DNA from: Acidobacteriota bacterium
GTDB taxonomy: Bacteria; Acidobacteriota; Blastocatellia; Pyrinomonadales; Pyrinomonadaceae
NCBI GenBank assembly: GCA_019242475.1
Contig: JAFAVK010000127.1
Span: 62,001-126,000 of the forward strand
Direction: 5' to 3'
Length of the DNA stretch: 64,000 bases
Positions 1 through 10,400 of the stretch are shown one piece after another. The position numbers were made by a program, and so were the translations under genes. Under the pieces are notes generated by a model. The model did no database searches, was not told where the DNA came from, and was given only the letters and a program-made list of their open reading frames with translations. How positions within the stretch are numbered: the stretch's first letter is position 1; each line of letters begins with the position of its first letter.

Positions 1-1532
1 AGGAAGAGCTGGTAGTGGACGCCCGGGTCTTTCGCGTTGAGCGCCGCCGCGCCACGTAGCGCCTCGACCGCCTCGTCGTAGCGCTTCAGTTGGAAGAGGA
101 GGCGCCCGAGGTCGTAGCGCGGCGGGAAGAGCTTCGCGTCGAGCGCGGCGGCGCGCCGGAGCAGCTGCTCGGCCTCGGCGTCGCGGCCGCGCTGGATGGC
201 GATGTAGCCGAGGTTGGCGTACACGTCGGCGCTCTCGGGCTGCAAGGCGAGCGCGCGCCGGAAGGCGGCCTCGGCGTCGTCGTAGAGCCCCTGCCCGCGC
301 GCCGCGTAGCCGACGAGGAACTGCACCTGCGGCACGTCGGGGAAGCGGCGCGCGGCCTCCTCGTAGACGGCGCGCGCCGCGTCGTAGTTCTGCCGCCGGA
401 AGTGCGCCGCGCCGAGGCGTATGTAGTAGACGAGATTCGAAGGGTCTTGTTTGACGGCGCGCTCGTAGAAAGGGACGGCGTCGGCGGTGCGCCTGCGTTT
501 CGAAAGCTCCTCGGCGATCATGAAGTTCGCCTCGGGGTACTCGGGCCTGACTTCGAGCGCCTTCTGCCAGTAGCCGAGCGCCTCGTCGCCGCGCGCGCGC
601 GCGGAGGCGATGAGCCCCAGGCGGTAGAGCGGCTCCGCCTCGCCGGGGCGGAGCGCCGCCGCGGCTTCGAGGGCGCGCGCCGCCTCCTCGAAACGGTCGA
701 GGTTGTAGCGCGCGACGCCCAGGTTGTAGAGCACCTCGTAGGTGTTCGGGCGCAGCGCGTCGGTGCGCTCGAAGAGGCGGGCGGCGTGCTCGTAGGCGCC
801 TCCTTGCGCGAGCGCGAGCCCGAGCGTGAAGAGAGCGCGCGGGTCGTCGCCCACGCCGCGCTCGATTGACGAGATCAACTTCGAAGCCTCCTCCGCGCGG
901 CCCGCGCCGAGGTAAGAGCGCGCGAGCAAAAGGAGGAGCGAAGGGTCGGCGCGCACGTCCGCCGGCGGCTCGCCCGCGCGCACGCCGGAGGCGCGTTCGA
1001 GCAGAGGGATGGCCCGGTTATAGTCGCCGCGCGAGGCGTAGATGGCGCCGAGGTTGTAGACGGACTGCGCGTGGTTGGGCGAGAAGCGCAGGACGGTCTC
1101 GAAGGCTTCGACGGCCTGGTCGAGCCGGCCGGTGCGCGCGAGCAGGACGCCGAGGTTCGCCTGCGCTGGCGTGTTCTTCGGGTCGAGGCGGATGGCCTCG
1201 CGGTACTCGCGCTCGGCCTCGGCCGCCTGCCCGCGCTGGTCGAGGATGACGCCGAGCAGGTTGCGCGCCTGCGGGTCGCGCGGCGACGAGCTGACGAGCT
1301 GACGCGCGCGGGCCTCGGCCTCCTCCAGCCTGCCCGCCTGCAAGAGCGCCGCGACCTCACTCAACGCGGCCGAGTTGTCCGCGGCCGGCGTCGCCTCGGC
1401 CGGGCGCGTTCGCTGCGCCGGGCGCGAAGACCTCTGCGCGACGGCCGCTTGCACGGCGAGCGTGCAGAGGCACGCGGCAACCGTAACCCACGCGCCGAAA
1501 TGCGCCGGCAAGTTCCCTTTCCGAAGAGCCAT
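1..1532 (-). CDS. Exported TPR-repeat protein, C-terminus cut by window edge
   Basis: The reading frame is open from an ATG at 1532 to base 1, so at least 510 residues are present and the stop lies outside the window. Residues 1 to about 33 form a signal peptide with a basic start, a hydrophobic core and an AxA-like end (QAAVAQ). From about residue 55 onward the protein is a run of 34-residue TPR units with the usual pattern, for example NLGVLLARTGRLDQAVEAFE, NLGAIYASRGDYNRAIPLLE and NLGYIAIQRGRDAEAEQLLR. TPR arrays bind other proteins. An exported one this long probably scaffolds a periplasmic or outer-membrane assembly, but no partner is visible. The start is 21 bp beyond the stop of the next upstream gene, so the two are probably co-transcribed. 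The frame contains no stop in about 1.5 kb and the periodicity is clear, so I am confident in the class but not the role. Confidence 0.85.
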   Translation of the reverse strand, partial: MALRKGNLPAHFGAWVTVAACLCTLAVQAAVAQRSSRPAQRTRPAEATPAADNSAALSEVAALLQAGRLEEAEARARQLVSSSPRDPQARNLLGVILDQRGQAAEAEREYREAIRLDPKNTPAQANLGVLLARTGRLDQAVEAFETVLRFSPNHAQSVYNLGAIYASRGDYNRAIPLLERASGVRAGEPPADVRADPSLLLLLARSYLGAGRAEEASKLISSIERGVGDDPRALFTLGLALAQGGAYEHAARLFERTDALRPNTYEVLYNLGVARYNLDRFEEAARALEAAAALRPGEAEPLYRLGLIASARARGDEALGYWQKALEVRPEYPEANFMIAEELSKRRRTADAVPFYERAVKQDPSNLVYYIRLGAAHFRRQNYDAARAVYEEAARRFPDVPQVQFLVGYAARGQGLYDDAEAAFRRALALQPESADVYANLGYIAIQRGRDAEAEQLLRRAAALDAKLFPPRYDLGRLLFQLKRYDEAVEALRGAAALNAKDPGVHYQLF

Positions 1533-1553
1533 CCTGAACACGCGCGCGCGGCT

Positions 1554-2204
1554 TCAGTGCGAGCCCATCGCGCGCTTGAACTTCTCCTCGTCGCCCGGCG
1601 TGACGCCGACCAGCTTGCGCGCGATGGTCTTGGCGGCGAGCTGGCCGTTGCCCGCGAGCTTCTCTGAGATGAAGCCGACGCGGACGCGGTAGCCGTCCGG
1701 GGCGGGGTCGTCGCGCCACCAGAAGCGCTCGAGCTTGCGGTCGCTCGTGTAGCCGATCTCGTAGCGGTCGTCGTACTTCTTGCCCAGGACGAGGCTGCCC
1801 ACGGCGGTGTCGCTCGTCCCCGCGCCGCCCATCGAGCTGGTCGGGGCGAGGCGCAGGTCTTCGTAGGTTGGCGGCGCGGAGTAGTTGAGGACGACCTCCT
1901 TCACCCACTTGCCCTCGGCGAAGACGATCTGCAACTCGCCCTGCGGGAGCTTCTTGTAGAGGACGCGCACGTCCTTCCCCTCGTTGCGCTTCGCGTCGGG
2001 GCGCTCCTCGCCCGGCTTGCGCTTCGCGTTGACGAAGACGGCCTGGAGCGTCGTCGGCACGTCCATGCCGACGCGGACGCCGAGTATCTCCGCGTCGTGC
2101 TCGCTCGGCGCGGAGGTCTGCGCCCGCGCGCCCGCGTGCGGGCCGAGCGCGAGGAGGAGTATGACGACCAACACGTTCGACGTCTCCGACAGTCCCTTCT
2201 TCAT
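1554..2204 (-). CDS. Exported hypothetical protein, 216 aa
   Basis: I do not recognise a family. The N-terminus chosen (ATG at 2204, MKKGLSETS) gives a signal peptide with a hydrophobic stretch (VLVVILLLAL) and a likely cleavage after GARAQ near residue 29. A GTG three codons upstream (2213) is an alternative start. The mature part is about 185 residues, with no cysteine, no membrane segment and a mixed charged character. It contains GVRVGMDVPTTLQAVF near the start and a C-terminal KLVGVTPGDEEKFKRAMG. It precedes the TPR gene by 21 bp in the same direction, so an exported protein and an exported TPR protein likely share a transcript. A role in binding or delivering to the TPR protein is only a guess. 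Confidence 0.7.
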   Translation of the reverse strand: MKKGLSETSNVLVVILLLALGPHAGARAQTSAPSEHDAEILGVRVGMDVPTTLQAVFVNAKRKPGEERPDAKRNEGKDVRVLYKKLPQGELQIVFAEGKWVKEVVLNYSAPPTYEDLRLAPTSSMGGAGTSDTAVGSLVLGKKYDDRYEIGYTSDRKLERFWWRDDPAPDGYRVRVGFISEKLAGNGQLAAKTIARKLVGVTPGDEEKFKRAMGSH

Positions 2205-2265
2205 GTCCGTCACCCGTTCAGCTTAAGTCTGCGCGCGCCCGTTTCTCAAGCCGCGGCGGCGCCGC

Positions 2266-2303
2266 AAAAAGAGGCGGCGGGCCGGAAGAGCCTGCCCGCC
2301 GCC
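2266..2303 (-). terminator. Rho-independent terminator of the TonB-receptor gene
   Basis: A perfect 10-bp GC stem (2273-2282 with 2294-2303, GGCGGCGGGC against its complement) with an 11-nt loop is followed, on the minus strand, by TC and five T residues (2266-2270). It lies 38 bp past the stop of the receptor gene and before the exported-protein gene that starts at 2204, so it separates the two transcription units. Confidence 0.75.
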
Positions 2304-2340
2304 CGTGTAGAGTGTCCCGCGCCCGTCAGGCCGCGGAAGG

Positions 2341-5300
2341 CTAGAAGATCAGCTTGAGGGAGAACTCCATCTGCCGCCGCCGCTGCTCGCTTAGGTCGCG
2401 GCCGAACTCGCCCGGGTTGTTGAAGTCGCTCTTCGGGGCCGAGCGGTTGACGCGGTTCAGGACGTTGAAGGCCGTGAACCGGAACTGCGCGGCGAAGTCC
2501 TCGCTGATCCAGCGGGCGGGGAAGTTCTTGAAGAACGAGGCGTCCCAGTAGAACTGCTGGCGGCCGCGGAAGACGTTGCGGCCGAGCGTGCCGATCTTCG
2601 GCCCGCCGGGGTCGCTGGCGAAGACGGGCGTCACCGCCGGGCGGAAGGCCAGCCGGTTCAGCTCGCGCCCCGCGGCGCGGTCGGCCGCCGTCGGCGTCGG
2701 GTCGCCGATGAGATCGACGCGCCCGCCGTCGGCGGTCACCGTGTAGACCGGGCCGCTCTGCCAGGTGACGATGTTGTTGAACTGGAAGCCGCCGACGAAG
2801 AAGTCCAACGCCTTCGGCATGTCCTTGCCGAACGAGCGGCCGCGACCCAAAGGCAGGTCGTAGACGTCGGCGAAGGTGAAGCGGTGGCGCACGTCCGTGT
2901 CGGCGTTGCCGCGCTCAAGCTCGGGCCGGAGCGGGTCGTCCGGGCCGCAGTCGCGCGCGCCCGCCCCGTTCCCGCAGACGCCGCCCGGCGAGTCGTCGAT
3001 GGCGTGCGCCCAGGTGTAGCTCGAAATGATCGAGAGGCCGCGCGTGTAGCGCTTCTCCAGCTTCGTCTGCAAGGCGTCGTAGCGCGAGCTGCCGCGGTAG
3101 CGCGTGGCGATGACGGTGCTGATGCCCGGCACCTCGCGCGAGCCGGGGCCGCCCTGGTCGTTCGCCGTGCCGATGTTCTGGACGACGAGCAGGTTGCGGC
3201 CCAGCGAGCCGACGTAGGCCACCTCGGCCAGCCAGTTCGGCCTGAACTCCCACTGCCCCGTCAGGTTGTACTGGTGGAAGAAGGCGTCGCGGCGGTTCGG
3301 GTCGTTGTAGATGATCGTGCGGTCGGTCGGCGCGGGGAAGATCGCGCCCGGCGTCGCGGGGATGACGGTGGCCGTCGGGACGCCCACGTCGAAGAGGTAG
3401 CGGACGGCGACGCCCGCGGGGCAGCCCGCGGGGTTCGTGATCGGGTTGCAGCTGTAGCTCGACGCGCCCGTGCCGGGGTTCGAGGTCAGAGGCTGCTGGC
3501 CGCTCACGTCCGTCGAGTAGACGATGCCGTAGCCGCCGCGCAGCACGAGCGAGCGGTCGGACTTGAAGCCGCTGTAGGCGAAGCCGATGCGCGGCCCGAA
3601 GTTGTTCTTGTCGGTGTTGGCGAGGTCGCGCCCGCCCGGCGCGTTGTCGCCCGCGACGATCATGGTGCGGTTCGCCGGGTTGAAGTTCGCCTGCTGGTCG
3701 AAGCGCTCGGTCGGCGCCGTGAAGATGTCGTAGCGCAGGCCGAGGTTGAGGGTCAGCGTCGGCGTCGCCTTCCAGTCGTCCTGGACGAAGAAGGCGATCT
3801 CCTTGTTCGACTGGAAGTAGGGGCCGCCCGGGTCGCCGCGGGTGATGAAGCCGGGGCGGTAGCCCAAAAGGAAGTTGGCGAGCGAGGAGCCGGTGTCGTT
3901 CGGGCCGATGCCGTTGTAGTTGCCCGAGACGAAGCCGCTGCCCGTCGTGCCGTACTGCGTGTTGGTCTTCGTGCCGCCGTTACGGCCGCCGTCGTAGTTC
4001 GAGTTCTGGCGCACGCGCAGGTCGCCGCCGAGCTTCCAGGTGTGGTTGCCCTTGACGACCGTCACGGCGTCGGCGAAGTTGAAGTTGTTCGAGAGGAAGT
4101 AGAAGGGGCCGCCGTCGCCGGTGAACTCGGTGGCGCGATCCTCGCCGGTCAGGTTATCGACGATGCCGAAGAGGATGATGCCGCTCGACGTGGGGCCGAG
4201 GTTGATGTTGCGCGCGCCGAGGTTGGCCGAGACGTTCGGGCTGAAGCCGCCCGTGCCGTTGACGCCGGTGTTGAAGATGCCGATGTCCACGCGCGTGAAG
4301 CCGAAGCGCGCGTCGTTGACGATGGACGAGCCGATGGTCTGCGTGTCGCCCATCGTGAAGCCGCGCGAGTTGCCGAACTCGTCGCCCGCCGAGGGGCCGG
4401 CCGGCAGGTCGTTGCCGTTGGGCGAGGAGCCGAGCGGGAAGAAGTTGTCGCGCTGGCGCGCGCTCTTCGAGCGGCTGTAGCGGGCGAAGAAGGAGTTGCT
4501 GCCCGTGATGCGGTGGTCGATCTTGATGTCGTAGCTGTCGAGGTTGTAGCCCTCCTTGCGGTTCGTCCGGTAGTTGCGCCCGGCGCCCGGCAGGTTCGGC
4601 AGCGGGAAGGCGTTGACGTAGTTGAGGGAGAACTGCGAGAAGGCGCCGCACGTCGGGCAGTTGCGCAGGTCGTTGCCGGGGATGGGCGTGCCGTTGGGCG
4701 CGAAGATCGTCCCCTCCGGGGCGGTGACGGTGCCGCCGTTCGCCAGCTGGTAGACGCGCGACGTGCCGGGCTTGAGCAGCTCCGAGAAGTCGCCGACGCG
4801 CATCCGCGCCGTCGGGACAGGGACGGCCTGCGGATCGCCCGTGCCGCCGAAGATGGGCGTGTGGTTGCGCCGCTCCTCGGTCGAGAAGAAGAAGAAGGAG
4901 CGGTTGCGGCCGTCGTAGAAGTAGGGCGTGCCCTCGCCGAAGCGCGGCAGGTAGATGGGGCCGCCGACCACGCCGCCGAAGTTGTGCGTCACGTAGTTGG
5001 GGACGCGGTTCGTCACGTCGTCGTCGAACTGCGAGGCCGCAGCCGAGAGGAAGCGCCCCTGGTAAATCTCGTAGGCCGTGCCGTGGACTGCGTTGCCGCC
5101 CGACTTGAACGTCGTCTGCACGATGCCGCCGCCGGCGCGCCCCGACTCGGCCGAGGGCACGCTCGTCTCGATCTTGAACTCGGCGATGGCGTCGGGGTTC
5201 GGGAAGATGGCGATCTGGCCGAACTGCGCCTCGTTGTTATCGACGCCGTCGAGCGTGAAGTTGTTGTTGGTGGCGCGGGCGCCGTTGACGACCATCACGG

Positions 5301-5916
5301 AGCCGCCCGACTCGCGGAAGCGCGTGGACTCGGTGTTGTTCTGCCCGCCGCCGCCGGCCACGAAGTTGCCGCCGCCGCCGAGGAGCCCGAGGTTCGGGCG
5401 CGTCACGCCGGGCGAGAGCGCCGCGAGTTGCGTGAAGTTGCGCTGCGTGAGGGGGAGGTCTGTCACCTGCTTGCCGGTGATGAGGTCGCCGCGGACGCTC
5501 GTCTCGGTGTCGGCGAGCGGCGCCTCGGCCGTCACGGTGACGGTGCCGCCGCTCACCCCGCCGGCCGTCAGCACCACGTCCACGGCCTGGCGCGCGGCCG
5601 TGTCGAGCTTGACCTGCTCGATGACCGACTGGGTGAAGCCGGAGGCGTCAACGGTGACGCGGTAGACGCCGGGGTCGAGCGCGGGGATGGCGTAGGTGCC
5701 CTCGTCGCTCGTCGTCGCCTCGCGCGACTGGCCGTCGGCGACGTTGGTCACGACCACCTTGGCGTCCTTAACGACCGCGCCGTTGGGGTCTGTCACCGTG
5801 CCCGTGATGGTGCCCTTGTTCGACTGTGCCGACGCGGCGAGCGCGAAGGCGGCTACGAGGATGGCAGCGCAGCCGGCGCGCAGGAATATCCGGGAGACTT
5901 CGCGGAGTGTAGTCAT
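2341..5916 (-). CDS. TonB-dependent receptor-like outer-membrane protein with CarboxypepD_reg domain (Oar-like)
   Basis: 1191 residues. Residues 1-31 are a signal peptide ending ALAASAQ. Residues about 35-115 are a carboxypeptidase-regulatory-like beta sandwich (GTITGTVTDPNGAVVKDAKV, then SDEGTYAIPALDPGVYRVTV). Residues about 130-290 match a TonB plug (DLPLTQRNFTQLAALSPGV, FTLDGVDNNEAQFG, KIETSVPSAESGRAGGGI). The rest is a long beta-rich barrel rich in Asn, Tyr and Arg turns, ending in phenylalanine (SLKLIF), as expected for an outer-membrane protein. Acidobacteria encode many such Oar-like receptors. Substrates are generally unknown and nothing here names one; the flanking genes do not encode TonB, ExbB or ExbD. 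It has its own promoter and terminator, so it is a single-gene unit. The length is typical for the group. Confidence 0.88.
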   Translation of the reverse strand: MTTLREVSRIFLRAGCAAILVAAFALAASAQSNKGTITGTVTDPNGAVVKDAKVVVTNVADGQSREATTSDEGTYAIPALDPGVYRVTVDASGFTQSVIEQVKLDTAARQAVDVVLTAGGVSGGTVTVTAEAPLADTETSVRGDLITGKQVTDLPLTQRNFTQLAALSPGVTRPNLGLLGGGGNFVAGGGGQNNTESTRFRESGGSVMVVNGARATNNNFTLDGVDNNEAQFGQIAIFPNPDAIAEFKIETSVPSAESGRAGGGIVQTTFKSGGNAVHGTAYEIYQGRFLSAAASQFDDDVTNRVPNYVTHNFGGVVGGPIYLPRFGEGTPYFYDGRNRSFFFFSTEERRNHTPIFGGTGDPQAVPVPTARMRVGDFSELLKPGTSRVYQLANGGTVTAPEGTIFAPNGTPIPGNDLRNCPTCGAFSQFSLNYVNAFPLPNLPGAGRNYRTNRKEGYNLDSYDIKIDHRITGSNSFFARYSRSKSARQRDNFFPLGSSPNGNDLPAGPSAGDEFGNSRGFTMGDTQTIGSSIVNDARFGFTRVDIGIFNTGVNGTGGFSPNVSANLGARNINLGPTSSGIILFGIVDNLTGEDRATEFTGDGGPFYFLSNNFNFADAVTVVKGNHTWKLGGDLRVRQNSNYDGGRNGGTKTNTQYGTTGSGFVSGNYNGIGPNDTGSSLANFLLGYRPGFITRGDPGGPYFQSNKEIAFFVQDDWKATPTLTLNLGLRYDIFTAPTERFDQQANFNPANRTMIVAGDNAPGGRDLANTDKNNFGPRIGFAYSGFKSDRSLVLRGGYGIVYSTDVSGQQPLTSNPGTGASSYSCNPITNPAGCPAGVAVRYLFDVGVPTATVIPATPGAIFPAPTDRTIIYNDPNRRDAFFHQYNLTGQWEFRPNWLAEVAYVGSLGRNLLVVQNIGTANDQGGPGSREVPGISTVIATRYRGSSRYDALQTKLEKRYTRGLSIISSYTWAHAIDDSPGGVCGNGAGARDCGPDDPLRPELERGNADTDVRHRFTFADVYDLPLGRGRSFGKDMPKALDFFVGGFQFNNIVTWQSGPVYTVTADGGRVDLIGDPTPTAADRAAGRELNRLAFRPAVTPVFASDPGGPKIGTLGRNVFRGRQQFYWDASFFKNFPARWISEDFAAQFRFTAFNVLNRVNRSAPKSDFNNPGEFGRDLSEQRRRQMEFSLKLIF

Positions 5917-6104
5917 AACAAACCTCGATTACCGACGGGCAGGGGCGCCCGTCTGCCGAGAACCGAAAGCCGCAGACTCACACCAGAACTGACAGGTGTG
6001 CGACGGCCTCTGGCGTAAGGCCGTCTGTAGTTTGAAAGCAATTGCGAGAGAAGAAGTATTACCTGACCGCTGCCTGACCGTTTGTTGCCTGTCCGAACGA
6101 AGTC

Positions 6105-6133
6105 TTTTTAATACAGATTCAAAAGCCTGTCAA
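6105..6133 (-). promoter_or_regulatory. Sigma-70-like promoter of the TonB-receptor gene
   Basis: On the minus strand a perfect TTGACA (6128-6133) is followed after 17 bp by TAAAAA (6105-6110). Transcription would start near 6098, giving a leader of about 180 nt. The leader contains a stem of GACGGCCT against AGGCCGTC (around 6003-6030) that could fold, but I see no known riboswitch. The promoter sits 28 bp past the nitrilase stop, so the two genes are probably transcribed independently. Confidence 0.6.
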
Positions 6134-6160
6134 CGAATTTCTCTAACGCGCCGGCGGCGC

Positions 6161-7177
6161 TCAACCCTGCACGGGTTCGCCGAGCCTCCGCTTCGACTCG
6201 TCGATCAGTTCGTTGTTGCGCTCGTAGGAGTGCGGCCCGTCCGGCCCTCCCTCCGTGCGGGGCGGGTAGATGTGATTCCGGTAGACGGGGTAGGCTTCGG
6301 TGCGCAGGTGCGCGAGCATGTGGTGGCCGCGGCGCGCGGCGCGCTCGTGACGCAACGCCGAGATGTCCAGGGGCGCGACGACGATGCGCTCGCCGGGGCC
6401 GGGGCTCGCCTCGGCGAGGACGCGGCCGTCGAAGTCCACGACCTGGCTGCCGCCGGGCCACGAATAGGGCGGGTAGTGCTTGAGGCTCGCGCCCTGGTTG
6501 GCGGCGACGACGTAGGCCGTGTTCTCGATGGCGCGGCAGCGGTTGACCACCGTCCACCAGTCCATCGGCGCGGTCGCGCCCCAGGGATCCATGTAGGCCG
6601 AAACCCTGACGAGAACCTCTGCGCCGTTCGCGGCGAGCTGGCGCATGGCTTCGGGGAAGAGCCAGTCGTAGCAGATGGCACAGCCGATGCGCCCGATCTC
6701 GGTCTCGGCCACGGGGAAGAGCGGCTCTTCGTAGCCTTCGAGGTCGTGCGGGCTCGCGTGCACCTCGTACGGAATCCAGGTGTTGACCTTCCGATATTTA
6801 TAGAGCACGCCCGCGGGGCCGACGAGGCAGGTGGTGTTGAAGACGACGCCCGGATACTTGTCGTCGCGCTCAAGCATCGTCCCCGACTGGATGTAGAGGC
6901 CGTGCGCGCGCGCCTTCATCTCCAGAGCCTCGGTGTGCTCGTTCGGGATTTCGACGGCCAACTTCTCCAACAACTCCTTCACGGTCGGGAAGACCGGCGC
7001 CGCGTGCGCGAACTCGGGGAAGACGACCAGCCGCACCGGCAGAAACGGCGCCGCCCCCGCCACCGCCGAATCGATCATCGACAGCATGCGCTCCGTGTTG
7101 CGCCGCATCTCGCGCCGCTCCACGGGGTTCGGCAAGTCCGTCTGGCACGCCGCGACCGAGTAACGAATGTGGCTCAT
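6161..7177 (-). CDS. Nitrilase-superfamily C-N hydrolase (amidase/carbamoylase type)
   Basis: 338 residues, a normal size for the superfamily. The catalytic triad is visible: Glu55 in VVFPEFAHA, Lys130 in YKYRKVNTW and Cys169 in GCAICYDWLFPE. These enzymes hydrolyse non-peptide C-N bonds of amides, carbamoyl amino acids or nitriles in the cytoplasm, and no signal peptide is present. The downstream motif RCRAIENTAYVVAANQGA is typical of carbamoylase/amidase branches rather than true nitrilases. The substrate cannot be fixed from sequence. The start has a good Shine-Dalgarno (AGAGGAG, 5 bp before ATG). It is divergent from the M16 protease gene with separate promoters, and no pathway neighbour is present. 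Confidence 0.88.
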   Translation of the reverse strand: MSHIRYSVAACQTDLPNPVERREMRRNTERMLSMIDSAVAGAAPFLPVRLVVFPEFAHAAPVFPTVKELLEKLAVEIPNEHTEALEMKARAHGLYIQSGTMLERDDKYPGVVFNTTCLVGPAGVLYKYRKVNTWIPYEVHASPHDLEGYEEPLFPVAETEIGRIGCAICYDWLFPEAMRQLAANGAEVLVRVSAYMDPWGATAPMDWWTVVNRCRAIENTAYVVAANQGASLKHYPPYSWPGGSQVVDFDGRVLAEASPGPGERIVVAPLDISALRHERAARRGHHMLAHLRTEAYPVYRNHIYPPRTEGGPDGPHSYERNNELIDESKRRLGEPVQG

Positions 7178-7222
7178 AAGACTCCTCTAAGGATTGCGCT
7201 GTGGAAAGAAGGGAGCGAGTGG

Positions 7223-7252
7223 ATTCTAAACAGCGCGTCCTCCATCTGTCAT
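7223..7252 (-). promoter_or_regulatory. Sigma-70-like promoter of the nitrilase gene
   Basis: On the minus strand ATGACA (7247-7252) and TAGAAT (7223-7228) are separated by 18 bp, 45 bp before the ATG. Five of six bases match in each hexamer. Confidence 0.5.
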
Positions 7253-7302
7253 CTCTACAAGGCGCGGCGGTCGGGTTGAAACCTTACCCCGGCGCGTTGC
7301 GT

Positions 7303-7331
7303 TTGACTGGCGGCGCGGGGCGGTCTAGCAT
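7303..7331 (+). promoter_or_regulatory. Sigma-70-like promoter of the M16 protease gene
   Basis: TTGACT (7303-7308), a 17-bp spacer and TAGCAT (7326-7331). The predicted leader is about 125 nt long. It is back to back with the nitrilase promoter 50 bp away, so the 288-bp divergent spacer 7178-7465 is accounted for by two promoters. Confidence 0.5.
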
Positions 7332-7465
7332 CTGTGCTCCCGCTCTTGCGTTCGACCCGAGGCAATTGGATTTCATCCGAAAAACTGTAGACGGAAACCC
7401 ACAGGCCCGCGGCGCCCGAAGTGTCTTCGGCGCCGGGGCGTCCCGCCTTCCGACAGGAGTCTTTT

Positions 7466-10400
7466 ATGAACCGCAAACGACCTTCGGCGCTCCTGCTGCT
7501 CGTGCTCTCCATCTCGACGCTGACAGGGGGCATGCCGCGCTTGGCCGACGCACAGTCAACTAACCCCATCTCGCTCGACGCGCTCGCCGAAGGCCAGACG
7601 GTCGGCGGCTTCCGCGCCGAGGCCGTCTACCTCAACGACTCGGACAAGCCCTTCGGCGCGCGCCTGCGCCACGCGCGGACGGGCTTCACGCTCGACTATT
7701 TGCAAATCCAGTCGGTGCCGCAGGTCTTCATGTGGGTCAACTCGTTCCCCGTCTCCGAGCACGGCGAGCCGCACACGCAGGAGCACCTGCTCCTCGGCAA
7801 GGGCAACGTCGGGCGCGCGCACGCCGGCCTTGAGAGCATGTCGCTCGCCGGGTCGTCCGCCTTCACGCAGCAGTGGCGCACCTGCTACCACTTCCACACG
7901 GCGGCCGGGCCGGAAGTCTTCTACAAACTTTTCGAGAGCCAGTTGGACGCCCTGCTCCACCCCGACTACACGGACGAGGAGATACGGCGCGAGGTGAGCC
8001 ACTGGGGCGTGAGCGAGAACCCGGCCGACAAGAAGCTGAGCCTCGAAGAGAAGGGCACGGTCTACCAGGAGATGCGGACGACCTACGACCGCCCCGTCAG
8101 CCTCCTCTTCCGCGCCGAGAACCAGATGGTCTACGGCCCCACGCACCCTCTGGCGCTGTCCTCGGGCGGCTGGCCGGACTCCATCCGCGAGATGAAGGCG
8201 GAGGACATGCGCAAGTTCCACGCGGACAACTACCACCTCGGCAACATGGGCATGGTCGCCTCCTTCCCGAAGGAGATGCCGCTCGGCGAAGTGCTCGCGC
8301 GGCTCGACGCCACCTTCAACAAGCTTGAGCCGAAGCAGGAGGGCCGCCACTTCACGACCGAGTCGGACTTGCCGGCCCCGCAGCCGGCGCCCGCCGGCAC
8401 CATCAAGCTCGTCGAGTACCCGCACAAGAACGAGCAGCAGCCGGGCTGGGTCATGTTCGCCTACCCGGCGCAGCTCAAGCTCGACACGAAGGAGAAGACG
8501 CTCCTCAACCTCTTCCTCTCGAACGTCGCGGGCGACCCGACGACGAACCTCTACAAGCTCTTCGTCGATTCCAAGACGCGCGTCACGGAGACGGGCGCGA
8601 AGGGCGTCTTCGCCTTCCTCGACGACGAGATGGTCGAGGGGAACCCGGTCTACGTCGGCCTGACCGACGTGGCGCCCGCGAACATGACGGACGAGAAGAT
8701 CAGGGACATCCGTCAGAAGATCATGGATGAGATCAGGCGGGTCGCGTCGTTCGCCGACGGCTCGCCGGAGCTGAAGGAGTTCAACGAGCGCATGAAGAGC
8801 CGCGTCGTGCAGACCCGCCGCACGCTCTCGAAGCTCGTCAACTCGCCGCCGGGCTTCGGCTTCCGCAACACGGACTCGGGCTGGATGACGCACCTCATCG
8901 ACCTCAACCGCACGCCCGGCTTCCGCAAGTCGGTCACGCTCAAGCCGGAGCTGGTGGCGGTCGAGCAGCTCATCTCTTCGGACAAGAACGCCTGGCGCGA
9001 CCTCGTGGCGCGCTGGAAGCTGGCCGAGTCCGTCCCGTACGCCGTCGCCGCGAAGCCGTCGCCGCAGCTGCTCGCGCAGGGCGAACAGGATCGCGCTACG
9101 CGGGCGCAGTTGGAGACCGTGCGCCTGATGAAGAAGTACGGCTTAACGGACGAGCAGGAGGCTTTGCGCCGCTTCAAGTCCGAGTACGACGCGACGACCG
9201 CCGAGCTGGAGAGGCTTTCGAGCCAGTCGGCCTCGCTCAAGTTCTTGGAGCGGCCGCCGCTCACGCTCGACGACCAGCTCGACTACAAGGTCACGCAGCT
9301 CCCCGGGGGCGTCCCGCTCGTCGCGTCGAACTTCGAGAACATGACGAGCGCGACCACGGGGCTCGCGCTGCGCCTCGACGGCGTGCCGCAGGAGAAGCTC
9401 TTTTATCTTTCGGCGATGCCACAGCTTCTGACGCAGGTCGGCGTCGTCAAGGACGGCAAGGCGATTCCCTTCGAGCAGATGAGCGAGATGCTGAAGAAGG
9501 AGATTCTCGCGCTCAACAGCTACTTCAGCACCAACTTCAGCAACGGCCGGGCGGAGCTGGTCGTGCGCGGCTCGGGCAACGACGCGGCCGAGTCGCAGCG
9601 CGCCTTGCAGTGGATGAAGCTCGTGCTCACCTCGCCCGACTGGCGGCCCGAGAACCTCGCGCGCATCCGCGACGTGGTGGATCAGGTCTTGAGCGGGATG
9701 CGCAACCGCACGCAGGGGTCGGAGGAGTCCTGGGTCAACGACCCGGCGAACGCCTACTGGCGGCAGGACAGCCCGCTGCTCCTCTCGGTCTCTTCGTTCA
9801 TGACGCAGGCGCACAACGTCCACCGGCTGCGCTGGCTTTTGAAGGACGCCGGCGACGCAGCGCAGCGCGACGCCGTCTCGAACTTCCTTACGTCGCTCGC
9901 GGGCGCGAAGGGCAGCCGCGAGGAGTTGAAGTCGCTCCTCGCAGTGTTGCAGGGGAAGAAGGACGCGCAGGCGCCCGCCTCGCTCAAGCCGCAGGCGGAC
10001 GACTTCGCCAAACTCCCCGAGGGCGCGAAGGCGATTGCCGCCGACGCGGCGAAGGACTTAGACCAGCTGCTCGCGGACATCCCCGACGAGACGCTCGGCG
10101 GCGACTGGAACTACCTCGTCACGCAGATGCGGCGCGACCTGCTCGTCCCGCCCGCGCAGGCGCTCGCCGAGCTGAACGAGGCGCGGCAGAGCTTGTTGAA
10201 GACGGGCGGCGCGCGGATGTTCATGATCGGCTCGACGCCCGTGCGCGCCTCGCTTGAGCCGGGCGTGCGCGAGCTGCTCGCGGGCCTCCAGACCGCGCCG
10301 CACGCGCCCGCGAAGTACACGAGCGCGAGGCTCGTCGAGTCGCGCGTGCAGGAGCGCGTGCGCGACAAGAGCCGGCCGGTCTTCGTCGGGCTCGTCAACC

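Noticed and set aside
875-1360. 161-residue minus-strand frame in the TPR gene region
   Set aside because: It is out of frame with the TPR repeats and Arg/Ser-rich; the true frame is the one open from 1532 to the window edge.
2884-6018. A 1044-residue plus-strand open frame opposite the TonB receptor gene
   Set aside because: It is Arg-, Ala- and Val-rich with no domain, and is the antisense frame of a clear receptor gene in GC-rich DNA.
5917-6160. A riboswitch in the TonB-receptor leader
   Set aside because: There is one stem (GACGGCCT/AGGCCGTC) but no conserved cobalamin, TPP or other core that I can recognise.
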